64,000 nt of DNA from Rhodoblastus sp963710275 (GTDB lineage Bacteria; Pseudomonadota; Alphaproteobacteria; Rhizobiales; Beijerinckiaceae), in contig CAVPZS010000012.1 of assembly GCA_963710275.1 (NCBI GenBank), forward strand, positions 62,001 through 126,000, written 5' to 3'. The position numbers were made by a program, and so were the translations under genes. Position 1 is the first letter of the stretch. Every line of letters starts with the position of its first letter. Of this stretch, positions 18,496 through 30,488 are shown in pieces. The notes beneath the pieces are model-generated. The model was not told where the DNA came from. It did not search any database and worked only from the letters and a program-made list of their open reading frames with translations.

Positions 18496-20087
18496 CCGAC
18501 GCGACGGTCGACGTCCCGATCGAGGAGCCGCATGCGCCCTGGAAGCCCAAGGCCAATCCCTGGCTGATCGCGGTGTCGGTGACGCTGGCGACCTTCATGG
18601 AGGTGCTCGACACCACCATCGTCAATGTCGCCTTGCCGCATATCGCCGGCACCATGTCGTCCAGCGTCGACGAGGCGACCTGGGCGCTGACCTCCTATCT
18701 CGTCGCCAACGGCATCGTGCTGACGATCTCCGGCTGGCTGGGCGACCTGCTGGGGCGCAAGCGCTATTTCGTCATCTGCATCACCATGTTCACGGTCTTT
18801 TCCTTCCTGTGCGGGGCGGCGACCAGCCTGAGCCAGCTCATCATCTTCCGCCTGGCGCAGGGATTTTTCGGCGGCGGCCTGCAACCGAACCAGCAATCGA
18901 TCATTCTCGACACCTTTCCGCCGGCGCGCCGCGGCGCGGCTTTCGGCGTCGCGGCCATGGCGACCATCGTCGCGCCGGTGCTCGGCCCGACGCTCGGCGG
19001 CTACATCACCGACGTCGCCTCCTGGCGCTGGATCTTCTTCCTCAACGTGCCGGTCGGCGTCGTCGCGGTGTTCCTGGTCACCACCCTGGTGGAGGACCCG
19101 CCCTGGGTGAAGAACCGCAAGCGCCGCGGCCTGGATTTCATCGGCCTGGGGCTGATCATTGTCGGCCTCGGCTGCCTGGAGATCATGATGGACCGGGGCG
19201 AAGACGCCGACTGGTTCGCCTCGCCCTTCATCCGGACCATGGCCGTGCTGGCCGTTCTCGGCGTCATCGGCGCGATCATCTGGCTGCAGGTGGCGAAAAA
19301 GCCCATCGTCCATCTCGACGTGTTCAAGGATCGCAATTTCGCCACCGCCTGCATCATGATCTCGGCGACCGGCGGCATCCTCTATGCCGGCGCGGTGATG
19401 ATCCCGCAAATGGCGCAGCAATATCTGAATTACGACGCCACCTGGTCGGGGCTGATCCTGTCGCCGGGGGGGCTGGCGGTCATCGTGCTCATTCCCATCG
19501 TCGGTCGGCTGCTGAAACTGACGCCGGCGCGCAACCTGATCGCCACCGGCTTCACGATCATGGGCTTCGCGCTGCTTTATGCGGGCAATCTGACTCCCAA
19601 CATCAGCTTCAAGACCCTGGTCATCATGCGCATGTTCCAGACGGCGGCGCTGGCCTTCCTGTTCGTGCCGATCAGCACCGTCGCCTACATGACGCTGCCG
19701 CGGGAGCGCAATGGCGATGGCGTGGCGCTGTTCGCCATGTTCCGCAACGTGTTCGGCTCGATCGGCATTTCGCTCTCCACGGCGACGGTCGCCGACCGCG
19801 CCCAGATGCACCAGAATTTCCTGGTGCAATGGGCCACGCCCTTTCACCAGCCGTTCAACAATCTGATGGGCGTCTATGAACAGTCGCTGCGCGCGGCGGG
19901 CAATGCGGCGGCGGCGGCGCATAACATGGCGCTCGGCAGGGCTTATCAGGTGATCCGTACGCAATCGGCGATCATGGCCTATTGCGACACGTTTGTTTAT
20001 TGCGCCATCGTGGCCTTCTGCGTCGTTCCCTTCTGTTTCCTGATGACGTCGAAAAAGTCGAGTGGCGGTCCGGGGGCGGCGCATTAA
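18492..20087 (+). CDS. emrB: EmrB-type DHA2 family drug/proton antiporter
   Basis: Inner-membrane major-facilitator transporter with 14 predicted helices, 531 residues. The DHA2 motifs LDTTIVNVALPHIAG (motif D1 region, about residue 38), GWLGDLLGRKRYF (motif A) and GPTLGGYITDVASWRWIFFLNVPVG (partly: motif C with WRWIF) are present. The protein overlaps emrA by four bases (ATGA) and precedes a NodT-type outer-membrane factor, giving a full EmrA-EmrB-TolC-like pump. Substrates cannot be told from the sequence. Intact. Confidence 0.9.
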   Translation: MTDATVDVPIEEPHAPWKPKANPWLIAVSVTLATFMEVLDTTIVNVALPHIAGTMSSSVDEATWALTSYLVANGIVLTISGWLGDLLGRKRYFVICITMFTVFSFLCGAATSLSQLIIFRLAQGFFGGGLQPNQQSIILDTFPPARRGAAFGVAAMATIVAPVLGPTLGGYITDVASWRWIFFLNVPVGVVAVFLVTTLVEDPPWVKNRKRRGLDFIGLGLIIVGLGCLEIMMDRGEDADWFASPFIRTMAVLAVLGVIGAIIWLQVAKKPIVHLDVFKDRNFATACIMISATGGILYAGAVMIPQMAQQYLNYDATWSGLILSPGGLAVIVLIPIVGRLLKLTPARNLIATGFTIMGFALLYAGNLTPNISFKTLVIMRMFQTAALAFLFVPISTVAYMTLPRERNGDGVALFAMFRNVFGSIGISLSTATVADRAQMHQNFLVQWATPFHQPFNNLMGVYEQSLRAAGNAAAAAHNMALGRAYQVIRTQSAIMAYCDTFVYCAIVAFCVVPFCFLMTSKKSSGGPGAAH

Positions 20088-20088
20088 G

Positions 20089-21568
20089 ATGGCGGGACGC
20101 GTGTTCACAAGACCTCTTGTCGCCTGGGGCCTTGGCGCCGCCCTGGCGCTTTCAGGCTGCTCGGTCGGGCCGGACTTCGTCGACGCCCGAGAACGGACTG
20201 CCGGAAAAATCCTTTTCCGCCCCCGACGCCCGCCTGACCGCGCCGCCGGATCCGAACTGGTGGGCGCTGTTCCACGACCCTACGCTGACCGGACTGGAAC
20301 ATCAGGTCGCCTCGGCCAATCTCGACATACGCGCGGCGACGATTCGCCTGGCCGAAAGCCGGTTCCAGCGCGGCGTCACGGCGGCGGCGCAATTGCCCGG
20401 CATCAACGGCGACGCCAAGGTCAATCGCGAGCTCTACAGCCAGAACGGCCTCATCAGCCTGATCTCGCCGCTGGCGCCTCCCGGGAAATTCATCGACGCG
20501 CCTATCACCGAATATTACACCGGCTTCGACGCCTCCTGGGAGCTCGACCTGTGGGGCCACGTCCGCCGCCAGGTCGAATCCGCCGACGCGCAGGTCGACG
20601 TCGCCGCGGAGCAGGCGCGCGACGCCTTGGTCTCGGCTTTGGCGGAAACGGCGCGCGACTATATTTCGCTGCGCGGCGTCCAGGTGCAGATCGGCATCGC
20701 CAAGGACAACCTCCACATCGCCCAGGACGTGTTGCGGCTTGCCGACGAGCGGCGCGCCAAGGGTCTGCAGAGCGCGCTCGACAGCGAAAACGCCGCCGCG
20801 CAGATCGAGGCGGTGCGCGCGCAATTGCCGGCGCTCGAACAGCAGGAATCCGAATTGATCAACGCGCTGGCGTTCCTCGTCGACCAGCCGCCGGGCGCCT
20901 TGCGGGATAAGCTGGGCTCGCCGCGGAAAATGCCGGTGGCGCCGACGGCTGTGCCAGTCGGAGTGCCGTCGGAACTGGCGCGGCGGCGTCCCGACATCCG
21001 CGCGGCGGAAGCCAATCTGCATGCGGCGACGGCGGATATCGGCGTCGCGGTCGCGTCTTTCTATCCCACCGTGCAGCTGAACGGCGTGGTCGGCCTCGAC
21101 TCGCTCAATCTTCCCACGCTCTGGCGCGCCAGTTCGCTGCAATATAATTTCGGACCGAGCGTCAGCCTGCCGATCTTCAACGCCGGACGGCTGCAAAACA
21201 TGGTGGAAATGCGCAAGGCGCAGCAGCAGGAGGCGGCGATCCGCTACCGTCGCACGGTGTTGCAGGCCTGGCACGACGTGGTCAACGCGCTGGTGGCGCA
21301 TCGCTCCGAGCAGAGTCGGCAGGCGCGGCTGGCGGCGCAATATTCCCATGCCCGCCAGGCTCTGGACATCGCGCGGACGCGCTACCGCGACGGCGTGACG
21401 GAATTCTTGAGCGTGCTCGACGCCGAGCGGACGGCGCTGGCCGCCGAACAGCAATGGGCGCAGAGCACGACCAATGTCGCGCTGGACCAGGTGCAATTGT
21501 TCAAGGCGCTGGGCGGCGGCTGGGAGCAGGCCTATCCGGCCGTCGCCGTGGCGGCGGCGACGAAATAA
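20089..21568 (+). CDS. NodT family outer-membrane efflux lipoprotein (frameshifted)
   Basis: Outer-membrane channel of the TolC/NodT type that completes the EmrAB pump. The signal peptide ends in the lipobox ALSGC, so the mature protein is lipid-anchored. Family motifs include DPNWWALFHDPTL, WELDLWGHVRRQVESADAQ, ELARRRPDIRAAEANLHAAT and FNAGRLQN. One inserted base near 20187, just after the lipoprotein cysteine (SVGPDF), splits the frame. It starts two bases after the emrB stop and is therefore in the same operon. Confidence 0.85.
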
Positions 21569-21591
21569 GGGCGATTGCAGGAGAAGATGAC

Positions 21592-21984
21592 ATGCCGATC
21601 ACCGCGCTCTTCGCCGCTCTGCTGGCGCCGCTGTTTCTTTTCCTTTCCTGGCGCGTGATCACGCTTCGGGGCAGCACAAGGACGGCGCTGGGCGACGGCG
21701 GCAATCCGGAATTGTTCCGGCGGATGCGCGTCCAGGCCAATTTCGCCGAATATGCGCCGCTGGCGCTCGTCCTGATCGGCCTTTCCGAGAGCCTGCGCGC
21801 CCCGGCGCCGCTCGTCGCCCTGCTTGGCGCCGTCTTGCTCGCGGGACGGCTGCTTCACGCCTTCGGAGTTTCGCAGGCGAAGGAAAACTTCCGGATTCGC
21901 GTCTGGGGCATGTATCTGACGGTCGGCGCGATCGGCTGCGCCGCCTTGCTTTGCCTGGTCATGAGCGTCATGCGCCTGATCTGA
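21592..21984 (+). CDS. MAPEG family membrane protein
   Basis: A 130-residue four-helix integral membrane protein of the eicosanoid/glutathione metabolism (MAPEG) superfamily. The motif RVQANFAEYAPLALVLIGL and GRLLHAFGVSQ are the family's conserved helix-2 and helix-3 blocks. Bacterial members may have glutathione transferase activity, but the substrate is unknown. It lies 23 bases after the NodT gene behind its own ribosome site, likely the last gene of the efflux operon, and is convergent with the chemoreceptor gene. Confidence 0.85.
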   Translation: MPITALFAALLAPLFLFLSWRVITLRGSTRTALGDGGNPELFRRMRVQANFAEYAPLALVLIGLSESLRAPAPLVALLGAVLLAGRLLHAFGVSQAKENFRIRVWGMYLTVGAIGCAALLCLVMSVMRLI

Positions 21985-21988
21985 AGGC

Positions 21989-24085
21989 TCACGCCGCGCG
22001 CACCGTGGCCAGAAACGCCTGCAATTCCTCCTTGAAACTCGACGCCGAGCGGACAAGGCTGGCCGCCGATTCCATGTTGGAGTGGGCGGCGCTGCTCACA
22101 TGGGAAACAACATCGCTGACGACGCCGATATTCTCCTTGACCTCCCTCGCGCCGTTCGTCGCCGAATGCAGCGAGCTGACGATGGTCTGGGTCGAGGTCA
22201 TCTGTTCCGTCGCCGCCGCGGCGATCGCCAGGGCGATCTCGTTCAACTCGTGGATGGCGCCGGCGCTGGAGGCGGTCGAAGCGACGGCTTCCCGCATCGC
22301 AGCGGTGATTTCGGCGATCGAGGCGGAAATCTCTTCCGTCGCGCGCGCTGTCTGGTTGGCGAGCGACTTCACCTCATTGGCGACGACCGCGAATCCCTTG
22401 CCGGCCTCGCCCGCGCGCGCCGCCTCAATGGTGGCGTTAAGCGCCAAAAGGTTGGTTTGCCCGGCGATCCGGTTGATCAGCGAAACGACTTCCTCGACCT
22501 TGGCGATACGCGACGACAGCCGCTCGACCACCGCATCCGAATGGCGCGACTGCTGAACGGCGCGCTCGACCTTTTGCGCGGAAGCGTCGGCGCGCCGGCC
22601 GATTTCCTCGGCCGCCTCCGCCAGCCCTTCGGTCGCGCCCTGCACGTCGCGTACGCTTTCCGAGGTCTCGACAGAACCGGAAAGGACGATCGCCGCCTTG
22701 CCCATCGCGTCATCGGCAGCTTCCGCCATGCTGTGCGTCGCCGCCTCCATCCGCTTGGCGGCGCTCGACAGGTTTTCGACCAGTCCGCTGACCCGGGACT
22801 CAAAGCCGTCCGCCATTTCCCGCACGAGCTTATGCCTTTCCGCGGCGCCGGCTTCGTCGCGCGCCCGCGCCTGCGCCTCGAGATCACGCCGTTCGAGCAA
22901 CCTGAGCTTGAATGACGCGGTCGCCTTGGCGATGGTTCCGACGACATCGGGCCGCCCGGTGTGCGGCACGTCGAGATCGAGGCGATCCTCGGCCAGCGAG
23001 CGCAGGGTCGCGGCCAGTTCGTCGAAAAGACCGGTCAGGGCCGCGATCGCCCAAGCGCAAAAACCCAGCGCGCCGACGACAATGGCGATAGTGAACGACG
23101 CCAGCAAAATAACGCGGTTCCTGGCCGCCGCGAGATTGCTCTCGGTCATGGCGCCGATTTGCGCCGCCGTTTCCTCGACCAGCTGTCGCGTGAGTTCGGC
23201 GCGACTTTGCGTCGTCTCCGCCCAGCGGCGGTCGCTGCCGTCGGGCTTGGCGTAGCCGCTGTTGCCGACGGCAAGCGACCGCAGTTCCTCGATTTCCTGG
23301 CCCGTGGGGCCGGCCAGGAAGGCGTCGTAACGCGACACGATCGCGGGATCGACGTAGTTGCGGAAACCGGCGAGGTAGTCTTCCTGCAATTCGACGCCAT
23401 GCAGCAGCTTGGCCAGCGAATCCGGCGACAGCTTCAGGCTTTCGCCCATGGCCAGCGCCCCGGGATTGCGCATCGCCTCGCCGCCGACGATCATTTCGAT
23501 CAGTCCGCCGTCGCGAACCTGCAGGGCCGCATGGTAGCCGGTGATCGCCCGCGCCGCGGCGGCGTCGTCGGGCAGGGCGGCGGAACGATCGACGAGTTTG
23601 AAACCTTCGGCGGCGATCGGCTGATAGACGCCCATGGCGAGTGGAAGGTTGCCCCGGCCGGCGTCGAACCTCTTGCGGTAGCCGGCGATAGAGCCGCTGC
23701 GACGCTTGATTTGTTCGACAATAGCGCTGATTTGCGGGTCAGGGTTTTCGATTGCGCCATAGGCGCGCCAAAGCTGCTCGAGGGAGGCGTCGAGGCGCGC
23801 CCTCGCCTCCGACTGTTTGGACGCCGGGGCGAGAGCCTCCGCCGGGAGCGCCTGCGCGAGGTTTCCGCCAGCCAGGCCGAGGCGGACATAGGACGCGGCT
23901 GCGCGCATGTCGCCATAGGAGACGAAGGCGCTTCGCGTGAGCCAGGAGGCCAGCGCCGCCGCCGCCACCATGGGCAGCAGCATCAGCAGGAACAGGATTT
24001 TCCTGAAGGAAAGCGACTTCATTCCACGCCCCGCGCTCGCGGCCGTCGCCATCGCTGCGCCGACACGTTCAATGTTGCTTTGCAA
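21989..24085 (-). CDS. Methyl-accepting chemotaxis protein with NIT-type sensor domain
   Basis: Chemoreceptor of 698 residues. Transmembrane helix 1 (FRKILFLLMLLPMVAAAALASW) is followed by a long periplasmic all-helical region (about 60-320) whose layout, including ALQVRDGGLIEMIVGGEAMRN-like spacing, fits the nitrate/nitrite-sensing NIT fold. After helix 2 (IVVGALGFCAWAIAALTG) come HAMP and the signalling hairpin with QTNLLALNATIEAARAGEAG and GFAVVANEVKSLANQTARAT. The ligand is not identifiable. The start at 24085 may be too long; an ATG at 24022 begins directly before helix 1. Confidence 0.85.
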   Translation of the reverse strand: MQSNIERVGAAMATAASAGRGMKSLSFRKILFLLMLLPMVAAAALASWLTRSAFVSYGDMRAAASYVRLGLAGGNLAQALPAEALAPASKQSEARARLDASLEQLWRAYGAIENPDPQISAIVEQIKRRSGSIAGYRKRFDAGRGNLPLAMGVYQPIAAEGFKLVDRSAALPDDAAAARAITGYHAALQVRDGGLIEMIVGGEAMRNPGALAMGESLKLSPDSLAKLLHGVELQEDYLAGFRNYVDPAIVSRYDAFLAGPTGQEIEELRSLAVGNSGYAKPDGSDRRWAETTQSRAELTRQLVEETAAQIGAMTESNLAAARNRVILLASFTIAIVVGALGFCAWAIAALTGLFDELAATLRSLAEDRLDLDVPHTGRPDVVGTIAKATASFKLRLLERRDLEAQARARDEAGAAERHKLVREMADGFESRVSGLVENLSSAAKRMEAATHSMAEAADDAMGKAAIVLSGSVETSESVRDVQGATEGLAEAAEEIGRRADASAQKVERAVQQSRHSDAVVERLSSRIAKVEEVVSLINRIAGQTNLLALNATIEAARAGEAGKGFAVVANEVKSLANQTARATEEISASIAEITAAMREAVASTASSAGAIHELNEIALAIAAAATEQMTSTQTIVSSLHSATNGAREVKENIGVVSDVVSHVSSAAHSNMESAASLVRSASSFKEELQAFLATVRAA

Positions 24086-24205
24086 TCTGAGGTTGCAGAA
24101 TAGCGGGCTGTTCCTAAGCTTATGTTAACATTGCTTGTCGCGGTCAGCCTTTCCCTGGCGCGCAATTTTGCTCGAACGTGGCTGGAGTCGACGCGGCCAG
24201 CCCGA

Positions 24206-25834
24206 TCAACCCGATTTCCGCTCACCGGCGTAGAGACGCCGGAGCTCCGTCTTCAATATCTTGCCGGTCGCGCCATGAGGCAATTCGTCCGCGACGATCA
24301 CCCGGTCCGGAATCGACCAGCTAGGCGTCTTGTCGGCGAAGAAATGCCTGATGTCCTCGGGGTCGGCCGCGTGGCCGGCGCGCGGAACCACGATCACCAG
24401 CGGCCGCTCGCCCCATTTATCGTCCGGCGCGGCGATGGCGGCGGCCTCCGCCACGTCCGGATGGCCGACGGCGATGTTTTCCAGCGCAATGGAGCTGATC
24501 CATTCGCCGCCGGACTTGATCAGGTCCTTGGTGCGGTCGGTCAGCTGAACGTAACCTTCCGCGTCGATCACGCCGACGTCGCCTGTGGGAAACCATCCTT
24601 CCGGCCCGACCTGCGTCTCGGGCTGGCGGTAATACTGGCTGGCGACCCAATGGCCGCGAAATACGAGATTGCCCTGTGTCTTTCCGTCCCAGGGCACTTC
24701 GCCCTCATCGTTTTCCGCCCGCACGTCCACGCCATAGACCGTGCGTCCCTGTTTCGCCTGCTGGTCGATCAAGGCCTCCGCGTCGAGTTGCGCCGTGGAG
24801 GGCTTGGGGCTGTTGTAGGTGGCGATCGGGCTGCTTTCGGTCATGCCCCAGGCATGGCCGAGGGTGACGCCATATTTGGCGTATTCGGCGATCAGCGCGC
24901 GCGGGAAGGCCGAGCCGCCGGAGAGGATGCGGGTCAGCGTCGCGAGCTTTTCTCCCTTCTCGCGCATATGGGAGACCACGCCGAGCCAGACGGTCGGCAC
25001 GCCGGCGCCGAGGGTGGCGCGCTCGCTGTTCATCAGGTCGAGCAGCGAGGCGGGATCGCAATGGCGGCCGGGCAGGAGCAGCGCCGCCCCGACCATGGGC
25101 GCGGCATAGGGAAAGCCCCAGGCGTTGACATGGAACATGGGCACGACCGGCATGGCCCGGTCGGTCGCGCGCAGGCCGAGCACGTCGCCCGCATTGGTCG
25201 CCAGCGTATAGAGCACAGTCGAGCGATGCGAATAAAGCACGCCCTTCGGCCGGCCCGTGGTGCCCGAGGTGTAGCAAAGCGCCGAGGCGCTGTTCTCGTC
25301 GAAGACAGGCCACTCCGCCGCTTCGGTCGCGCTGGCGAGCAAGGTCTCATAGCAGTGAAGCTCCATGCCCGCGGGCAGGGCGCAGGGCTTGACTTCGTCC
25401 GGATCGCCCAGCACGACGACGGCGCGCACCTTGCCGGCGAGTTTTGGCGCAATCGCCTCGACGACCGGCAGGAAGCAGGGGTCGACGAAGATCAGCCGGT
25501 CTTCGGCGTGATCGGCGATATAGGCGATGTCGTCATGGGACAGGCGCGGATTGATGGTGTGGCAGACCGCGCCCATGCCGGAAATCGCGTAGTAGAGTTC
25601 GAGATGGCGGTCGCTGTTCATGGCCAGCGTGGCGACCCGGTCGCTGAAGCCGACGCCCATCTCCCGCAGCAGGCTCATCAGGCGGCGGCTGCGTTTCTCC
25701 ACCGCCGCGTAGGTCGTCCGGGCGATCCGCCCGTCCTCGCGGCGCGAGACGACTTCGCCCTGGCCGTGATGGCGCGCGGCATGGGCGATGATGGACGAAA
25801 TCAGCAATTCACGCTTCTGCATCAGCCCTTGCAT
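24206..25834 (-). CDS. Fatty-acyl-CoA synthetase (AMP-binding), copy 1
   Basis: Adenylate-forming acyl-CoA ligase, 542 residues, predicted to activate fatty acids with ATP and CoA. The P-loop-like motif is ALCYTSGTTGRPKGVLYSHR, the second core motif AWGMTESSP, then GWFPTGDVGVID and RTKDLIKSGGEWISS, with the catalytic lysine in PHGATGKILKTELRRLYA. The closest relatives by pattern are medium/long-chain ligases of the DmdB-like type. It is followed upstream by a clear paralogue in the same orientation. Start ATG 25834 follows GGGAGAGA. Intact. Confidence 0.9.
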   Translation of the reverse strand: MQGLMQKRELLISSIIAHAARHHGQGEVVSRREDGRIARTTYAAVEKRSRRLMSLLREMGVGFSDRVATLAMNSDRHLELYYAISGMGAVCHTINPRLSHDDIAYIADHAEDRLIFVDPCFLPVVEAIAPKLAGKVRAVVVLGDPDEVKPCALPAGMELHCYETLLASATEAAEWPVFDENSASALCYTSGTTGRPKGVLYSHRSTVLYTLATNAGDVLGLRATDRAMPVVPMFHVNAWGFPYAAPMVGAALLLPGRHCDPASLLDLMNSERATLGAGVPTVWLGVVSHMREKGEKLATLTRILSGGSAFPRALIAEYAKYGVTLGHAWGMTESSPIATYNSPKPSTAQLDAEALIDQQAKQGRTVYGVDVRAENDEGEVPWDGKTQGNLVFRGHWVASQYYRQPETQVGPEGWFPTGDVGVIDAEGYVQLTDRTKDLIKSGGEWISSIALENIAVGHPDVAEAAAIAAPDDKWGERPLVIVVPRAGHAADPEDIRHFFADKTPSWSIPDRVIVADELPHGATGKILKTELRRLYAGERKSG

Positions 25835-25913
25835 TGTTTCTCTCCCGTTTTTTGTCTTTGGCGGCCATTATCGGCGCGCGCGCGCAACGCGCAAGCCGCG
25901 ATCTCCTGACCGA

Positions 25914-27531
<1,618 letters not shown>

Positions 27532-27678
27532 GTTTTCCTCCCGGTTTTTTTTGGTTTTTGGCCAGTATCCCGGCTTGGCCTGAACCTGACAAGCTCTGCT
27601 TTTGCGGCCGCGCTGCATTGACTCCATTGTTGCCTCCTTTCGTTCCCGCCTGTAACAAGACGGCGACGAGGAAAGCCC

Positions 27679-28175
27679 ATGTCTTCAGGCCAGAACAGCG
27701 AAGCGCCCGCAGAGACGCCGGATCGAAACTTGCGGCTGATCGCGCTCGACGCCGAGGATCTCGCGGTGCTCGCCGCGCATTTGCAGGATTCCATCCTGCG
27801 CGTCGGCGACATGCTCTACCAGCCGGGAACGCGGCGCTTCATCCTGGCGCTGAACCGCTTCGACTGGCTCGCGGCTGCGGGCGGCGCGCCGCAAAGGGCG
27901 CAGGCCGGCCTGCATTTCGACCGGGTGAGCAAGGTCGCCCTCCAGGGGTTCCGCCAGGACCGGCCGGACGATATCCTGAACCTGCTCGACATCGAGTTTC
28001 ATGCAAGGCGACGCGCCGGCCGGCGAGGTGAGGCTGGTCTTTTCCGGCGGCTGCGCGCTGCGGCTGGAGGTCGAATGCCTTGAGGCCGGCATGGCCGATC
28101 TCGGCCCGCGCTGGCGCGCCCGCCATGCGCCTGGCCACGCCGTCGGCGCAGCCGCCAAGGACTGGCGGCGCTTGA
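27679..28175 (+). CDS. DUF2948 family protein (frameshifted; 3' end approximate)
   Basis: Small conserved alphaproteobacterial protein of unknown function. RLIALDAEDLAVLAAHLQD, SILRVGDMLYQPGTRRFIL, LNRFDW and, after a slip near 28003, GEVRLVFSGGCALRLEVECLE and ADLGPRWRARH match DUF2948 as I remember it. It commonly precedes hisD in Rhizobiales, as here. The stop is uncertain: a second slip would bring in the TGA at 28173, otherwise the frame runs into hisD. Confidence 0.7.
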
Positions 28176-28229
28176 CAAAGACGGTCGCCGCCGTCAGACC
28201 GCTAGCCTGCATATACTGGGAGATTTTCG

Positions 28230-29532
28230 ATGCCTTTCCGGCTCGACGCCGCCGCCGCCGATTTCGCCAGCGCGTTTCGAAAAGCTGCTGCACATGAAGC
28301 GCGAGACGGCGGAAGACGTCGACGTACATCGTGCGCGACATCATCGCCGACGTGGTGGCGCGGGGCGACGACGCGCTGATCGACTATTCGCGCCGTTTCG
28401 ACCGGATCGAGCTGACGCCGCAGACATCTGCGCATTTCGGCCGACGAGATCGACGCCGCCGTCGCCGCCTGCCCGCGCGACCAGATCGACGCGCTCGAAC
28501 TCGCGCGCGACCGCATCGTCGCTTTCCATGAACGGCAGCGCCCGCAAGACCTGCGCTTCACCGACGCGGCGGGGGTGGAGCTCGGCTGGCGCTGGAGCGC
28601 GGTTGAATCCGTCGGGCCTCTACGTGCCCGGCGGCACCGCCTCCTATCCGTCCTCGGTGCTGATGAACGCCGTTCCGGCCAAGGTCGCGGGCGTCGAACG
28701 CCTGGTCATGGTGGCGCCTGCTCCCGACGGCAAGCTGCATCCGCTGGTGCTGGCGGCGGCGCGACTGGCGGGCGTCGACGAAATCTATCGCGTCGGCGGC
28801 GCGCAGGCGGTGGCCGCGCTGGCTTATGGCACCGCGACCATCGCCGCCGGTCGCCAAGATCGTCGGCCCCGGCAACGCCTATGTCGCGGCGGCCAAGCGC
28901 CGGGTGTTCGGCCAGGTCGGCATCGACATGATCGCCGGCCCCTCGGAAGTGCTGATCCTCGCCGACGGCGACCGCCAATCCCGAATGGATCGCCATCGAC
29001 CTGCTCGCCCAGGCCGAGCATGACAAGCCGCGCAATCCATCCTCATCACCGACGACGCCGGCTCTCGCCGACGCGGTCGAGGCGGCGGTGGCCGAAGCGG
29101 CTCGAAACCCTGCCGCGCAAGAAAATCGCGGAAAAGAGCTGGAGCGAGCTGGGCGCTGTGATCGTGGTGGAAAAGCTGGAGCAGGCCGCGCCGCTCGCCG
29201 ACCGCATCGCCGCCGAGCATCTGGAAATCATGGCCGCCGACGCCGAAAGCCTGGCGGCGCGGGTGCGCAACGCCGGCGCGATCTTCATCGGCGCCCATAC
29301 GCCCGAAGCCATCGGCGATTATGTCGGCGGCTCCAACCACGTGCTGCCGACGGCGCGTTCGGCGCGCTTTTCCTCGGGCCTCAACGTGCTGGATTTCATG
29401 AAGCGCACGTCGCTGCTGAAATGCTCGCCGGAAAGCCTGCGGGTCATCGGGCCGTCGGCGGTGACGCTCGGGCGGGCAGAGCGGCTCGACGCCCACGCGC
29501 TTTCCGTCGCCCTGCGACTTGAACAGGCCTGA
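28230..29532 (+). CDS. hisD: Histidinol dehydrogenase (multiply frameshifted)
   Basis: NAD- and zinc-dependent enzyme for the last two steps of histidine synthesis. Reassembled across frames it carries VESVGLYVPGG, YRVGGAQAVAALAYGT, KIVGPGNAYVAAAK, GPSEVLILADG, LLAQAEHD, the AAEHLEIM block and GSNHVLPTARSARF, all family hallmarks; length is near the normal 430. At least eight one-base slips (about 28270, 28315, 28428, 28620, 28850, 28973, 29058, 29098) interrupt it. As hisD is a single-copy biosynthetic gene, I read these as sequence errors. UPF0262 follows after four bases. Confidence 0.9.
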
Positions 29533-29536
29533 CGCC

Positions 29537-30028
29537 ATGCATGACCTCGAATTGTCGCGGCCCGATCGCCTGACCAGCGTCACGCTGGACGAAGCCTCGA
29601 TCGGACGCGGCACGCCCGATCAGGAGCACGAGCGCGCCATCGCCATCTACGACCTGATCGAGGACAACAGTATTCTCCCTGCCGGGACATGATGGCGGCC
29701 CCTATCAGCTGCACATCGGCCTGCACGATTTCGAAGCTGGCGCTGAACATCCTGGACGAGGAGGGCGTCGCCTGTTGTCGTCCATATCCTGTCGCTCACG
29801 CCTTTTCGCCGGATCTTCAAAGATTATTTCATGATCTGCGAAAGCTATTTCGCCGCGATCCGCACCGCCAGCCCGTCGCAGATCGAGGCGCTCGACATGG
29901 GCCGGCGCGGCCTGCACAATGAAGGCGCGCAATTGCTGAGCGAGCGGCTGCAGGGCAAGATCGAATGCGATTTCGGCACGTCGCGCCGCATTTTCACGCT
30001 CGTCACCGCCCTGCACTGGAAGGGATAA
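29537..30028 (+). CDS. UPF0262 family protein (frameshifted)
   Basis: Conserved alphaproteobacterial protein of about 160 residues with no assigned function. RLTSVTLDEASIGRGTPDQEHERAI (first part), GPYQLHI, and the long C-terminal block MICESYFAAIRTASPSQIEA with ALDMGRRGLHNEGAQLL and FTLVTALHWKG are the family pattern. Slips occur at about 29670, 29735 and 29775. It lies directly after hisD and before the phosphatase gene, the usual order in Rhizobiales. Confidence 0.85.
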
Positions 30029-30034
30029 GGCGCG

Positions 30035-30488
30035 ATGGCCGCCGAGACGCGCTTCCGCGCGCCGTGCTCTTCGCCTGTACGCTGAACGCGGCGCGCTCGC
30101 CCATGGCCGAGGAACTGGCGCGCTTCCTGTTCGGCAAGACCCTGCGGGTCGCCTCGGCGGGCCTGAAGGCGGGCGAGACCGACGGTTTCGCCATGGCCGT
30201 CATGGACGAGGCCGGCATGAGCCTGATGCGCCACTTGCCCGCGAACCTTCGAGGAGATCGAGGAGTTCGACTTCGACCTGATCGTGACCTTGTCGCCGGA
30301 GGCCCATCACAAGGCGCTGGAGTTTTCGCGCGACATGGCAGGTTTGACGTGGAATACTGGCCGACCCTGGACGCCACCGCCATTGAGGGCGCCCGCGAGC
30401 AGAAACTGGAGGCCTATCGCGCCGTGCGCGACGGGCTGATGGCGCGGATCAAGGCAAGATTTGGCTGGCGCCCGAGCGGGGGGATTGA
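30035..30488 (+). CDS. Low-molecular-weight protein-tyrosine-phosphatase-like protein (frameshifted; end approximate)
   Basis: Cytoplasmic phosphatase/arsenate-reductase fold. The P-loop is CTLNAARS, a C-x5-R-S motif at the extreme N-terminus preceded by VLFACT as in LMW-PTPs. LRVASAGLKAGE and FDFDLIVTLSPEAHHKALEF follow. The C-terminal acid region VEYWPTLDATAIEGAREQKLEAYR contains the DAT-like acid loop. Slips lie at about 30055, 30247 and 30345. The TGA at 30486 is the nearest stop consistent with family length, but it needs one more slip. Confidence 0.75.

Noticed and set aside
28230..29532. hisD as a pseudogene
   Set aside because: Every conserved motif is intact and the slips are single bases in GC runs like those in many other essential genes here; sequence error is the simpler reading.
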